This document shows positions 33,716 through 45,930 of a stretch of DNA of 64,000 bases, piece by piece. Source of the stretch: Torreya grandis. Its lineage: Eukaryota > Streptophyta > Pinopsida > Cupressales > Taxaceae. Every line of letters starts with the position of its first letter. Within the stretch, counting starts at the first letter, position 1. The notes beneath the pieces were generated by a model that was not told the DNA's origin, did no database searches, and worked only from the letters and a program-made list of their open reading frames with translations. The position numbers were made by a program, and so were the translations under genes. The stretch covers positions 753,501-817,500 of the forward strand of contig JARHVA010005487.1 of assembly GCA_037957365.1 (NCBI GenBank), in the 5' to 3' direction.

Positions 33716-34589
33716 AAGATTAGAAAAAAAAGGAGAGGCTTGGAGCTCTGCAATTAGGAGACAAAAAGTCATCCTCCATTAATGGTGCTTCAAGCTTTCT
33801 CTTAGTGGATTTCCTTGGTCACCTTTACTTCCTTTATGCCTATTGTTTCCTCTCTACTTATTATAAGTGGTGTTCCTTATTTTATTGGTTTAATCCTTTC
33901 CTTTACATTTTTATTTGATTTATTATTTTTGCATTAATTTATTTTGGGGTGCTTGGTTATTTGTATGTTGTTTGGGTTGTGGTATACGACCCACTTCCAT
34001 ATGCACATCCCTCCCCATCCACCCTTATCTCAACCTTTGGATATTTAAAAGGGGCATGAATTAATTGAAGAGGTCTATGGAAACCCTTAGATATAATGGG
34101 CTTGAGTGTGTGGAAAAAGAGAAGCATGGTGATTTTAATGAGTCAAGTGATTCTACGTAGGATGACAAGATTTACAATAATAAGAGAAATTACCCTAACT
34201 CATCTTAGGTGGAAGTTGAATCATCTAGAGTGCCAAAAAATCTATTCAATGAAATTATATGGAAGGAAGAAGTAGCTAAACACTCAAAAGGAGCTAATTT
34301 TATGTCATGCAGAGAAGGACATGGAAAGCAATAGTGTAGTGAAGACCAAATCGGTAAGCATTCTATCCCTTTAAAGACCTTTAAAATTGTTCTAAATGTT
34401 TTCATGGAATATAAACTACAACAAGAGTAAATCAAGATTAAAAATGTAGGTATTTTCTTTGTTTTCTTAAATAAGAACTCTCTCCCCTCTAGGAATTTTT
34501 TTGATAATTGGCTAAATTCTATTTGGGGCAAATGTTTGGGCCTATATATTAGTTTTTTTTAGATGATTAAGAAAGGGGTGTTCATGATT
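33716..34589 (+). other. 5' untranslated part of the LINE
   Basis: Starts with a purine-rich run (GATTAGAAAAAAAAGGAGAGG). No reliable coding sequence. The minus-strand open frame at 34205-34531 has no supporting motif. Confidence 0.4.
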
Positions 34590-35757
34590 TTGTTTAAAAA
34601 CTCAAATACGTAATGTAGGGTTATCAGCAAACCCTTGTGTAGTGTTGGCTAGTTGATTTTTAAAGTTGTCCCATAGAACCCAGAAATGGACTATAATGAC
34701 CTCATTTTCAAAACTACTCCTAGACAGGTTGATATTGAAGGAGTGTTGATTCAACTATGGAATTTTCTTACACAGGAATTAAAATACCTTAGACAAGTTT
34801 TGAGAATAGAGGATACTATAAGGTATCTTACCCACATGAATGCAAGGGTTTTAATTTCTTTAGAGCCCTTGGAATGTTTTTTAGAATCCCTCAATTTTAA
34901 AATTAAGGGAATTACCCATGATTTTGATATAAGAGGATTGGGTGGATTGAATGCATGTTTTTTTTTTAAAAGGATGGCCATCTTAGGAAAAACTATCCTA
35001 TGTTGGTTAATAAGGGTAATATACCTAATAGAAAAGTAGAGAAGGAATCCCTGAAAGATGAGACTATATTGGATAATTTACAAGTTTTTGGAAATCTTCT
35101 ATTAAATAGTGTGCCTTTAAATGAAAGTTCCCCCTATGTTGAGGCTTTTGTTAAGGATGGTCCTAAGAATCAAAAAGTGTGGTGTATTAAGGACTCCTCT
35201 CTTGAGTATCATGTGCATGGCCCCCTATAGCCTTTTATTGATAGCTTGAGTCTCACACCAGACATGATAAATTACCTACCTGATAGCCTGGATGATGTAT
35301 TTCTTGAGCAAAAAACTCTAGTGGATCCACCTTCTAAGGAATATGTGGTTATTCTTGTTGAATCCCTAACTCATCAAACTACTCCATCTAATATCTCACC
35401 CCTAGGCAAACCTAGAAATCTTACCAGTGAAGATTCTCTTATGGCTATCTCCTTAGATAAAGAGAAATCTGAGATACTTCACTTTGAGATGGGTATATCA
35501 GATGGGGATCCCTTGACCCATAAGGATACTTTACGTGATGAAAATTGGATTTGTAAAGGAGGAGTGAAAATACTTAAAACTAATTTAGGATCTTCCCTAT
35601 TAGAGCATGTAGTGCCTAAGGGAAAAAGGATGGTGAAAGAGTCCCCTCAAAGTAACCAAGATCCTTCCTTTAAAAAAAGGGTTAAAGAGAACAAAGTCCC
35701 AGACTACTTCACTAGGTTATACAATAGTGGGGGTAAGCCCCATGGTCAATCCAATTG
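34590..35757 (+). pseudogene. LINE ORF1 (DUF4283-like RNA-binding protein with degenerate zinc knuckle)
   Basis: 34686-35039 reads LRQVLRIEDTIRYLTHMNAR then SLEPLECFLESLNFKIKG, the pattern of the DUF4283/gag-like domain of plant L1 ORF1. ACFFFKRMAILGKTI (about 34953-34997) stands where a C-x2-C-x4-H-x4-C knuckle is expected, with the second Cys and the His lost. A frameshift there moves the frame to 35000, after which 35000-35757 is open except for the stop at 35228. The C-terminal 170 codons are hydrophilic and end in VPDYFTRLYNSGGKPHGQ. The product would bind LINE RNA. Confidence 0.65.
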
Positions 35758-35794
35758 ACCTATGTCTACCCTCCCAAGTTGTGTATATGGATTT

Positions 35795-36830
35795 TAAGCT
35801 AGAATATGAGAGGGATGGAATCCTTTGATAGAAATCCAATTTTAAGATAGTTTAAACACTCAATAGAAAACTTGGATTTTATATGTTTACAAGATGTTAA
35901 GGCTATTAGACCTCAACTATACTTAGTCTTAAACTTTTTCTGGCCTAATTCTTAGTATTTCTCCACTAATCATCAAAGAGGGAAAGGTGAGGCCTCTATT
36001 TTGGTTAACCCTAGATTAAATAATAGCATTGTTGATCATGGTGTATCTCCCTATAACAAAGTTGTTTGGATATTGTTAGAAAGTTAAAATCAAACATTTG
36101 TCCTATGTAATATATATTCCCCTAATAACTATAGGGTGTGGTATGATCTGTGAAATTGGTTGTCTATAAATCTAAAAAAAATTCCTTGGGTCTTTGGGGG
36201 AGACTTTAATATGGTGGAAGAAAAAGAGGATAAAATTGGGGGAGACCACCAAGCCTAGAAGGGAAATGAGTTGTTTTTCTAGTCTAAATTCAAAAGAATG
36301 AATAGAGTTAGAGAAACTCTCCAGAATGGTAAAAGCCTAAGCAGAGGAATCTGGTATACCTAGTGTAATAATTAGAGCAACAATAGAAGGCAATAATCTA
36401 GACTTGATAGATTTTACTTGAATAAGGAAACACTCACTACAACCTCTAAAAAAGATGGTAATGTGGTGATAGTGTTGTCCTTTATTATGTTTGACCACTG
36501 CCTTATTGAAATGGATTTTTCATTAGGTAGTAAAGAGAATAAAGACACCCAGTCCCTGAAAGGGTTATATAAATTCAATGTGTCTTATTTTACTAAAAAT
36601 GTGTGTTTGGAGGGTCTTCAAGCTTCCTGGAACATTGGAAAATTTCCAAAATTGACCAATGGAACTCTAGCAAAGAAACTTCAAAAAATAATTGCAAGAA
36701 CCTATGGGAATATCAAAGCAAAAAAGCATAAAAAACTTACAAGGGACACTCTTGAGAAGCTTATTCATGTTGAAAACTCATTTCAACTTGACTCAGCCAA
36801 TGGTAAACTTCTTGAATAATTTAACTTCTT
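35795..36830 (+). pseudogene. LINE ORF2, apurinic-like endonuclease part
   Basis: PWVFGGDFNMVE (about 36184-36219) is the GGDFN motif of L1 endonuclease. MFDHCLIEMDFS (about 36487-36522) stands at the SDH motif, with Phe for Ser. 36418-36819 is open and leads into the linker to RT. The domain would nick target DNA. Upstream the N-terminal part (35795-36100) is readable only with frame changes. Confidence 0.7.
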
Positions 36831-37129
36831 GAAGCATCAATTTAGATAGTCACATAACTATATTACTAAGGGGTACAGATCCATTCTAGATTAACCTAGT
36901 TGAAGCTTGGTGATAGAAGCTCTAAGTTCTTTAGATTCTTGAAATATAAGCACACAAACAGTAAGATTAATGATATCAAAGTTAATGGGTAGATTATGCA
37001 GGATGCAGCCAGCATAAAATAAGCTTTTTTGAGTTTTATTTTAGTCTTTTCCTTTCAGATGGCTCCAGTGACTATAAATAACATTATATGGCTCTATGTG
37101 ATTCTTACATTCCTAAAAAGGTGTCATAG

Positions 37130-37945
37130 ACTCAGGATTCTTTCCTTGATGCCTATATCTTACTCAATGAAATAAGAAACATCATTGACTCACTCAAAGA
37201 AGATAGAGTGCCAGGGGTGGATGGATTCCCTACTAAATTTTATAAAGCAAATAAGGAGTGGATTGCTAAGGACTATCTGAAGGTTTATAATGAGGCCATT
37301 GAGGTCAAAACACTCAGCTTAAAGATAAATAGAGGTGTAATCAATTTCATTCCTAAGGATGGTAATCTGTCTTCAGTTAAAAACTAGAGACTAATCACCC
37401 TTCTCAATGTCTCTTATAAGATTCTAGTAAAGATACTTGCTAGGAGACTATCTTCACTTCTACCCTCTATTATCTCAAGAACTCAAACTAGTTTTGTTAA
37501 AGGGAGATACATCTTGGATAATATAATTACCATCTAACAAGGTATGTATTGGGCTAGGGACTCGAATCAGGATGCAAGAATGATCTTGCTTGACTTTGAA
37601 AATCTTTATGATAGAATTGAGTGGCCATTCATTGAGACAATGTTGCATGCCTTTGGAAGCCAGGATAGATTTTGTTGAATGGTCAATGTTCTCTTCAAGG
37701 ATGATTTTGTTGTCATTAAAGTCAATAAAAAACTAATAGAATCTCTTGAGCTTCAACACTCCATTAGAGAAGGGTTCCCTCTAGCTCCATCAGTCTTTAT
37801 TTTAGTAGCTCAAACATTACATTATCTCTTCATATTCTCTGACATAGGTCCTCTAATCAAATGTATCTCACTTTCCAATAATGATGTTCTCATTGATGTC
37901 CTATATTTTGATGACACAATAATCTTTATCACCTTAGAATAAATT
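37130..37945 (+). pseudogene. LINE ORF2, reverse transcriptase (YFDD)
   Basis: Readable motifs in order: IDSLKEDRVPGVDGFPTKFYK, INFIPKDGNLSSVKN, RLITLLNVSYKILVKILARR, SFVKGRYILDNI, LLDFENLYDRIEW, HSIREGFPLAPSVFIL, and the catalytic box LYFDDTIIF with YFDD at 37904-37915. This is a typical plant L1 RT. A stop at 37676 and others break it, but no catalytic Asp is lost in the last box. Confidence 0.85.
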
Positions 37946-39490
37946 AACTTAGCTCAAGTAGTGGCAAGACTAGATATTTACTAATCTACTTCTAGATCTA
38001 AAGTAGCAATGCATAAATCACATGTGTTGGGTTGGTAAGAATAGTCTCTTGACTGGTTTCCAAACTTTGGTTGGACTTAAAAAGGACTAGATTTAATGGT
38101 TAGGTACCTGGGTATTCCCTTTGCCCTTGCACCCTCCTTAAAAGGTATGTGGGAATGGATTTTTGATAAAATAAACAAGAAATTTGTAAAATGTAGGTAT
38201 ATTTACTATCCTTACCAAGATAGATTCAAGTCTATCATAAGGTCCTCTCATCATAATTTATCTATTATACCTCGTGTTGGCTCTTTGGAAAAACTTAGAT
38301 CAATATGCTTCATAGAATCATAAGAGACTTCTTATGGTCTAATGGGAAAGGGGGTAAGAAAAGGCATATGGTTTTGTGGTAATTTTGCTCTATGCCTAAA
38401 AATATTGGAGGCCTAGGGATAAAGGACCTTCAGCTACAGGGTATAACACTGGTAGGTAAGTGGATAATCAGAGCATGCAAAGTAATTGAGCCCTAGAAAG
38501 TTTTGGTTAGGAATAATATTTTGATAGGCTTTACTAAATGTAAGCTAGGTTGGAAAGGGTTGAATATGACTGATCTTCTCATTGGGCCCTTCACTATTAA
38601 ATTGGTTGGGTCTCCTATTTTTTTCTTATATTTGATCAACTTGGGATATTATCAAGCCCTTTATCAGTGATAAACATGTTTTCAATTGGTTTGGGATAAC
38701 TTGTCAGGGGTATAGCTCATTTTGGTGGAATTTGGTCATCAACAAGAGGCCACTTGCCCTCACCAGGGGTTGTTCTACCCTTGATTGGCACACTAAGGGG
38801 TTGAGGGATTTTAAGGATCTTGATTTACATGTGAGATGGGATTCTTGGTCAGATCTTAAAGATATATTTTAGATCCCTGACTCAGCATAGATCTTTCACC
38901 CTATTTCAATTAACACTAAAGGGAAAGAATAATGTGGTTTTTCTTGAAGATGAGGGGGAGTTATGGGATAGATTGAAATGGAAGAAAAATCCCCCTCTAC
39001 TTGAGTTTACCTCTCAAATAATATATAATAATATCTCCTTCTCTAATGTACCATACCTCACCCTCAACCGTATATGGTCTTGGTTCTTTTAGTTTGATGT
39101 GATTTGGGCTTCATGTCTTAAACCCAAGAAATCTTGATTTCACTACTTATTGATGTATAAGAAGCTAGTTGTTGGTTCTATTTTGAGTAATTATAGTTTC
39201 ACGAAACATTTTTGTTCTTTTTGTAGTGAAATTGAAATGATTGAGCATGTTTTTTCTCCTATCCATATGCAGCTAAGTTGTGGAATTATTATTTTAAATG
39301 TTGGAATGTGGTTTTTGATTATGAAATTGGTTGGCTTAAAATTATGTTTGGGTATTCATGTCCTAATATTAAAGTACACCCTTTCTTTCATAAATTTTGG
39401 CTTGTGTTTTTTATTGAAACTTTATGGTTTTTAGGGAAGAAAAGGAACCTTGAGGTTTTCCAATAGAAGGCTAAATTGCTTATTGACTTC
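37946..39490 (+). pseudogene. LINE ORF2, C-terminal region with zf-RVT-like end
   Basis: 38096-38323 begins VRYLGIPFALAPSLKGMW, the segment that follows RT in plant L1. 38390-38500 reads NIGGLGIKDLQLQGITLVGKW. Near 38970-39070 WKKNPPLLEFTSQIIYNN and WSWFF, and at 39198-39250 KHFCSFCSEIEMIEHVF, correspond to the zf-RVT zinc-binding domain (C-x2-C then E-H-x-F). Several frame changes. Confidence 0.7.
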
Positions 39491-39671
39491 TCAATATAAG
39501 TCATTTTCCATATTGTATTTGTGTAAAATTTTCTACAGCTAAAATTACCTCAGGACCAGCTAGAGTAATTTCTTGGGATAGGACTCCTGAAAGTCACCTC
39601 TAACTTCCTGCTTGACTCTGGGGGATACCCAAGACTGAGTCCCCATCCAGACTGGGTTGTGAGCCACCAAA

Positions 39672-40290
39672 TGGTAGCTAAAGTTAAAATTTTAGAATTT
39701 GAATGGGACTACATAAAAGATGTTTATTTTGACTCGGTTGACCACCTAATAATGGAATGAATTAATCTATCTGACTCTAAACATAATTTGATCAATTTTT
39801 AGATGGCTATAAATGAAAATATGCTAAGGTATGAGTACAATAATGAGCTAGGTAGTTACATAATCAGAGAAGCCAAGGATATATTTACCCCATTTGATAT
39901 AAACCTATTCCCTAAATTAGTTGACTAAAATGTAGAGATAGTTCCTTCCACTCATGGATTAGCTCAAGCATCATATAATCAGGGTTTGTAGGAAGAAGTT
40001 TAGAAGAAGATTGACAAAAATATCAATATATTCTTTGGTAAGTTGGAAAAACCTATCGAACATGGTGGTTTGATGGATGTCAAAGATGTCATGGAGTATG
40101 TTAAAAAGATTAATATGAAAGGAATACTAGGAAAGGTTGATCACTATCCTACTCAGATGTTTGTTGGGTAGATACGATTGGGACCTGGTGAAGGTAAAAT
40201 TTCTTTTGAGGGACCTGATTCGATAAATTTAGTATATGAATATGATGTGGAAGGCACTGCTAGTAGTAGGGAATAGGAATAATTTGCTTG
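39672..40290 (+). pseudogene. extra coding-like frame near the LINE 3' end
   Basis: A single frame of about 206 codons is interrupted only by stops. It begins ATG at 39672 (VAKVKILEFEWDYIKDVYFD), continues NENMLRYEYNNELGSYIIRE, FFGKLEKPIEHGGLMDVKDV and EYVKKINMKGILGKVDHYPT, and ends LVYEYDVEGTASSRE. It lies after the zf-RVT region, where a plant L1 would have an RNase H or 3' UTR. It matches neither that I can see. Could be a transduced sequence, a third LINE product or an older element in which the LINE end is embedded. Confidence 0.45.
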
Positions 40291-40547
40291 ATTATGCCAC
40301 CTTTGGGGTGGTTTCACTCTAATATAAACCTTTTTTATATGCTACTATTATTTTCTATAATATTTTTGTTATTGTTACTTTTTTTGTTGGGCTGCCTATA
40401 CAGGGTTATTTTTGTATATTATATAATTGGGTAATATGCTTGTTGATGGGGAAAGCCCCATAGTTTGATATTTATTTTTTAGGAACTCTGTAAATTTTTT
40501 TGGCATACTTGATGCTTATATTATTAATTAATTATATAATATAAAAA

Positions 40548-40559
40548 AATAATTGTTAA
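40548..40559. repeat. LINE target site duplication (right)
   Basis: AATAATTGTTAA directly after the A-rich tail. It differs from the left copy by three transitions. Confidence 0.6.
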
Positions 40560-43186
40560 GAAGAATAGGCACTTTAAAACCCTAATGGCTAAATTTTAAG
40601 CAGTGTGTTTACATTTTTGAGTTATTTATTGAAAAATAAAGGTGTTTTGAGCTCTTATTAGGAATATAATACCTTTATACACCTTCATAAATCAAAATTT
40701 TATGAACAATAATGGATAAAGACAAAGGTAAAAGCATTAGGGTTTTAAGCAAGCAAAAGAGACACTCAAAAAAAGAAATTTTTGAGAGGTTTAAGTGATT
40801 AATTGAGAACATAAAATTATTTTAATGGTAATATGAATTTTTAAAGGTCATAATTCAAAATTAATTATTTATTTATTCCTCATAAAACTCAATAAAATGG
40901 TACAACATAGACCTACATGCGTTTAGAAATGAAATTGGGCAAGCTAATCAATGCCAAAAAGAGCATATTTTGAGTTTTATTAAACTAAATATCCTAAAAT
41001 TTTACATGGAGGTATATTTTTATGTCATTTAATATTTAAAATTACTTTAATTTCCTTACTATATTTTAAGAGTTATAAAATATCAAAATACAGGTCTGCT
41101 CATGAAGGGAATGAAGGTTTCTTCACTTTTTTGCTTACAAATAGAGTTGAAAATGGGTGTTCCAGGTCCCTCCAATGGAAAAAATTGATTTGAGAGTGTG
41201 TATAATTCATATAAAGTTATAAATTAATTATAATATAATTAAAACCAATTCAAAATAGGCTCAATTAATTAAAAACATCTCCAAGTCATCCTTAGGGCAA
41301 TAATCAGGCACTTTTTATAAATTTTTATTTGGAGGTTTGGTGAAGAGTTTTAGAGATTTTTTAAAAAATTTAGGTTTTTATCATTGATAATTATCTAAAA
41401 ATAATATTAGGAGTGTTTTTTCAGGCCTATAACTCATTTTAGACTCCCCAATCTAAATCAAGGTTTCTTGAGAACAAGATAGCATAAAATGGTGTTTTTT
41501 GGAGTTGTACATGGATTTTAGAGCTAAAATTTTATTTTAAGGTCTATGTCACCATGGTTATTATGTTAAAATAATATTTTTTCTCATTTATATATTTTTA
41601 TTATGAATATATATCAATTTTATGGCTCTCATAGTGCATTCAAGAAGCTCATAAAAGTTGCACAAGATAGGCATATGGAAGAAGAACCAGATTGGAGAGT
41701 TATTGTGTTCATCATCAATTGTACACTTATCAAGCATATTTAATGGATAATTAAAAATAAATATTCTCCCATATCTGTAAATTTTTCACCCTATTTTTGG
41801 ATTTTAGCAACTACAGGCTAACTTCAAAGAGCTTTTAATTAGCCCTACAAAAGTGGAGTTCTAAAACATGCAAAGGTCGATAAGTGGAGTTAACTCTTGG
41901 CTAATATTGGAGAAATTTTTTAAGTTAAAATACTCCTTTAAAGATTAATCATGAATTAAATCTATAATACACCCCATTTTGGTATATTTTTATAAAATAC
42001 ATGAGGCCAAACATGCATGCAAGATAACTCAAGTTGAACTCTAGGTTTGAAGTCAAGATAAGTCCAGTCAACTCAAGATGCAAGTAAGATAACTAAAGTC
42101 AAAATAAAATTTAAAAGTGAGATAAATAAATTAAAAAAATACAATTTTAAATTCACTATAATTCAAATTCAAACTCCAAGATTAAATAAACATAACTGAA
42201 GTCAAACTTGAAGATGCATGCAAGTTCAAGAGATTTTAACTGAAGATCTCTTCAAGATTAAATATAATCAAAGCATGCATAAAGAATCTTTGAATTTTAA
42301 AAAATTAAAGAAAGATTAAATTAATTAATAATTAAACTTAAAAAATTATACATAGGAATTTGGAAGGGATTTTTGAAGGTGAATTTAAAATTTTAGTTGA
42401 ACTAGGAGTGAAGTTGACTTGTATGTGGACTCATCTGGAGCTCCTTGTCTTATCTATATCTTTTTTTTATTATATGTGAATTATTATTATTATTTTATAT
42501 TAATTTTTTAATTATTATTATGATATTATTATTTTAAATTATTGAAACTCTACCAAAATTCATACTACTTTACCTTTGAAGCAATAAAGCGCTGAGTTTT
42601 CCTCCATCTTCAAGTTGTTCATGAAGTGTGTTCTTAATATTCATTGATATAAATTAGTGACTGATTATTTTTCCTATGGTTATGTTTGAATATCTCACAT
42701 TTATATAATAAATTATAATTATTTTAGGTCATATAAAGTGTTTAAATCTAATTTTTACCTAATTTAGAAGTGAATTCAATCATTGTTCATTCCTTCCAAG
42801 CTAGTGGAAGTGTCTGTCAAGACATGTGTATGAAATACTAATGCAAGATTAATTATATAAATATGAATTTAATTTTTTTAAGTTATTTATATTCAAAAAA
42901 ATATCAATTATATGAATAATTTACCTTAACATTGGTGCATCACCCCAAATTTTTAGTTTTCATTCCTATATTCAGCTTTAGCATTGCTCCTACTCTTTTC
43001 CTAGTCAAGAAAGCATAGAATTATACAGTTTATAGATAAGTATGTGAGTGTACCAAATGTAAAAATCACTTAATATATATATTATCTCCAATTATAATCT
43101 CCCACACCTTGAGTGTTTTCATTGTATCAATAGGAGTGAGAATGTGCACATATTCTCAATAGTGTGCACTTTTGAGTGATAACAGT
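40560..43186 (+). repeat. 3.1-kb LTR-like repeat, copy 2, right part
   Basis: 40560-40803 matches 26391-26640 and 40804-43186 matches 29386-31837. It is uninterrupted here and so defines where copy 1 was split. AATAAA at 42583-42588. Ends AGTGATAACAGT. Confidence 0.8.
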
Positions 43187-43895
43187 AAGTATTCCTAACT
43201 CATATTCCTCTATTTTGATATATATAAGTAGCATAATTAATGTATTTTTAATTTATTTCTCTCTCCATTACTTATTATTACCTCTATATTAACTTGATTA
43301 TATTTATTATTTTCATGTTTACTTTTATGTTTATCATCCCCATTTGTGCCACAGGGTTTGGTGAGCATTAGATTATATTTACTTTGATAATAAATCATAG
43401 GACATAGATAGGGTTATTATGTGGTAAAACTTGACTAAAGGCTTTATAACCCTTTATAGTGATATTTTCTTATAATAGACCCCTTAGTTAAGTCTAGTGA
43501 ATCCATATTGGTCATGACCTTGATTGTCTAAATGTACTAACAAGAAGAATGGTTAGTGTGATTTATCTTCCCCAAGATATGATTGATTTGAAGATTAGAT
43601 TCACTTTCCCTTGTCATATAATCTCTTACGCATACCTCTATAGGATTATTACATCACATGAAAAAATTCTATATTCTCATATAGTTCCTCCTAAACTAAT
43701 ACAAACTCTCTTTTTTACTCCTAGAGAATTATACTCCTTCAAAACTCATCTCTCTCTCCCAAAAAATACATATTTTATAAATCTCATATTCCTCTCAACA
43801 TCCCAAGATTCATGGAGCATCCATTCAACTTCCTTGGCCTCAACATAATTTATAATATTCATGTGTCCATCAATTTTTAAGATCAATACCTTATT
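43187..43895. other. gene-free AT-rich spacer
   Basis: A 99-codon open stretch (43549-43848) has no recognisable motif and low-complexity composition. I see no other feature. Confidence 0.35.
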
Positions 43896-44036
43896 GTTAG
43901 TAAATGTCAAGTGATGTTTTCAGGTTGAACAATAATTACAAAAACCACCATATCCTTATCAATTTTTATCCAATTGACCTTAAATTTGAAAGACTACTTG
44001 TAAAATATTATTCCTACCATATTTTTTTATTTTTTT
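43896..44036. repeat. partial ~165-bp repeat unit left of element D
   Basis: ATGTCAAGTGATGTTTTCAG then AAAAACCACCATATCCTTAT and CAATTGACCTTAAATTTGAA align with 58583-58700 and 62190-62440 in the same order. Confidence 0.45.
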
Positions 44037-44722
44037 TGGTTCTTTTTCTTAATAAAAATGAATTACTAAAAATGGAAATGATACAAAGTTTTGAAAGAGG
44101 AATACATGTGATGGGGATGCACACCATTGATCCAAGGATGTGGGAGATCCTTTTTGGCTAGGAAGGATTACCTCTATAATAGCTTCCTAGGCTATAGATA
44201 AATACCTCATTGACGGGGATATGGTCATTTTTTAGTAGAGTGTGGATAGATAGGAATTGGGATGGCATTTTTTCATAGTGCTCTAGGCAAATTTCATTAG
44301 TATTTTGGAGTGTAAAAATTAGGATCCATAACCTGAGGTTGGCCTAGATATAACTCAACATCAATCCTAAAAGGATCGTTGATGATCACAGGAAATATTA
44401 TTGATTTTGTTTAAGTTTGATTTGTTGGTTCCAACAACTCAAGATCTCAGATAAAAGGATAGGTCAACTTTATTGTAATGGGATTCATTTATGGGAAGGT
44501 TTTTATTAAGGTTAAAACAACTTAACCACATTAGGCTTGGAGAGTTTTAACTAGGATTTAGGGATAGTAAACTAGTTACTTAGGTAAAATGGTAATTAGT
44601 TAGATTATTTACACAATGATAAATAGTAAATAGTAAAACCAAATTAACTAGCATAAGAAAGGTATGGAATGGGTAAGACACATTTATTTATAATAAAATG
44701 GTGTAAATTTATAGTGTCTACA
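44037..44722 (-). repeat. 3' LTR of element D
   Basis: On the plus strand begins TGGTTCTTTTTCTT and ends TAGTGTCTACA. It pairs with 57845-58515 along its length, with several indels. Its left end may extend about 15 bases further, since both copies have similar ATTTTT sequence there. Confidence 0.85.
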
Positions 44723-44734
44723 CTTTCCCCTTTT
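44723..44734 (-). promoter_or_regulatory. polypurine tract of element D
   Basis: On the minus strand AAAAGGGGAAAG lies directly before TGTAGACACT, the LTR start. Confidence 0.85.
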
Positions 44735-45930
44735 AGTTGAGTGGTTTGTGATAACCTGCCATGAGACAAAAACTAGGATGGGTCTAATGCCCCAAATTTA
44801 AATGAGGAGGTATTCCCCCTCAAACTTAGAGATGATGAAGGATAGTGATATGGATATGGGTTTAAAAATGAATTGGTAATGGATAGGATAAATAAAAAAT
44901 GAGAATTTAAGATGTGTGGAGAAGTACGATGTGTAATACTACACTAACAAGATATAGAATATCATGAATAGGAATGTGTGAGATCTATAGAAGTCAATCA
45001 AGAGGGAAAAGCCTAGGATGGGATAACCAAATCATCTAATGTGCTCAGTACACATATGCTACCTAGGGACATAATACTCTTAAGATGAGGTACATTTTTA
45101 GGATCCTTAAGGGATAGACATTGAAATGAACGTAGACCTCTCAAAGGTTGTGGAGCCATCAGGGGGCCTACATCCACAAGATAATAATGTTGGGTAACAA
45201 AGGATAGGATAGTTATGATAAAGGATTACTTAAGTGGACTTAAAATAGGGTTGTAAGGATGCAATAGATTTGTAAGTAGTGCTAAGGATCCTAAAATGGA
45301 CCAAATTGGTATTAATCTAATGGATTGATGCTAATTAAGGAATAATTGATGTCAATCTAGTTAGAATTGCCATCAATAAAAAAGAGACATAAATAGGCCA
45401 TTAAAGGATGTCAGTGCTCATTTTTTAAATGAGATTGAACTAGTTGATCTAGAATCAATAAATTTGAAACCTATCAATGGATTTGGGTGAGATATACATG
45501 ATGGAGGCTAATAGGATTGGATGATGATAACGATGATCTCATGATGAAGTAGGGGTAACTTATTTTTTGGTGTTTTTCTAATTTTTATATTTTTTTAATT
45601 TTTGAGTGAGCTTAGGGTAGCGTTTAAGATAGGGTTTTACAAGGATCAGCATCAATCTGAAGAAGATTAATGTTGAGTTTGTAAGGATCATCTACTAATT
45701 AGTAAGGGATGAACACTGATCAGATGGTTGGAAATGATCCATAACCAATCATGATCGATCCACTAAGGTTTGATACTAATGCCTTAGGTTTAAACAAAAC
45801 TAAAAGGATAGGATTATTTTTTTAGAAAACTAAGTGAACCTAGAGGGAAAATAGGATTTTTGGTACATGGATTATTAATTAAGTGAGAGCAAGTGCCACC
45901 TTTATTAGATCACTTATAAGAGGATATGGG
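44735..45930. other. non-coding part of element D between PMD gene and 3' LTR
   Basis: No convincing frame on either strand. It lies upstream of the antisense PMD gene and could hold its promoter, but no clear TATA arrangement was picked out. Confidence 0.35.

Larger units (their letters stand above)
33716..40547 (+). mobile_element. L1-type LINE inserted in repeat copy 2
   Basis: 6.8 kb with ORF1 carrying a zinc knuckle, ORF2 with endonuclease, RT and zf-RVT-like C-terminus, and a short A tail (40543-40549). The flanks AACAATCATTAA (33704-33715) and AATAATTGTTAA (40548-40559) are a degenerate target duplication: 9 of 12 match and all differences are transitions. Size and gene order indicate a near full-length insertion, now broken by many stops and frameshifts. 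Confidence 0.85.

Noticed and set aside
43549..43848. 99-codon open frame as a gene
   Set aside because: Low-complexity AT-rich composition, no motif, no neighbouring signals.
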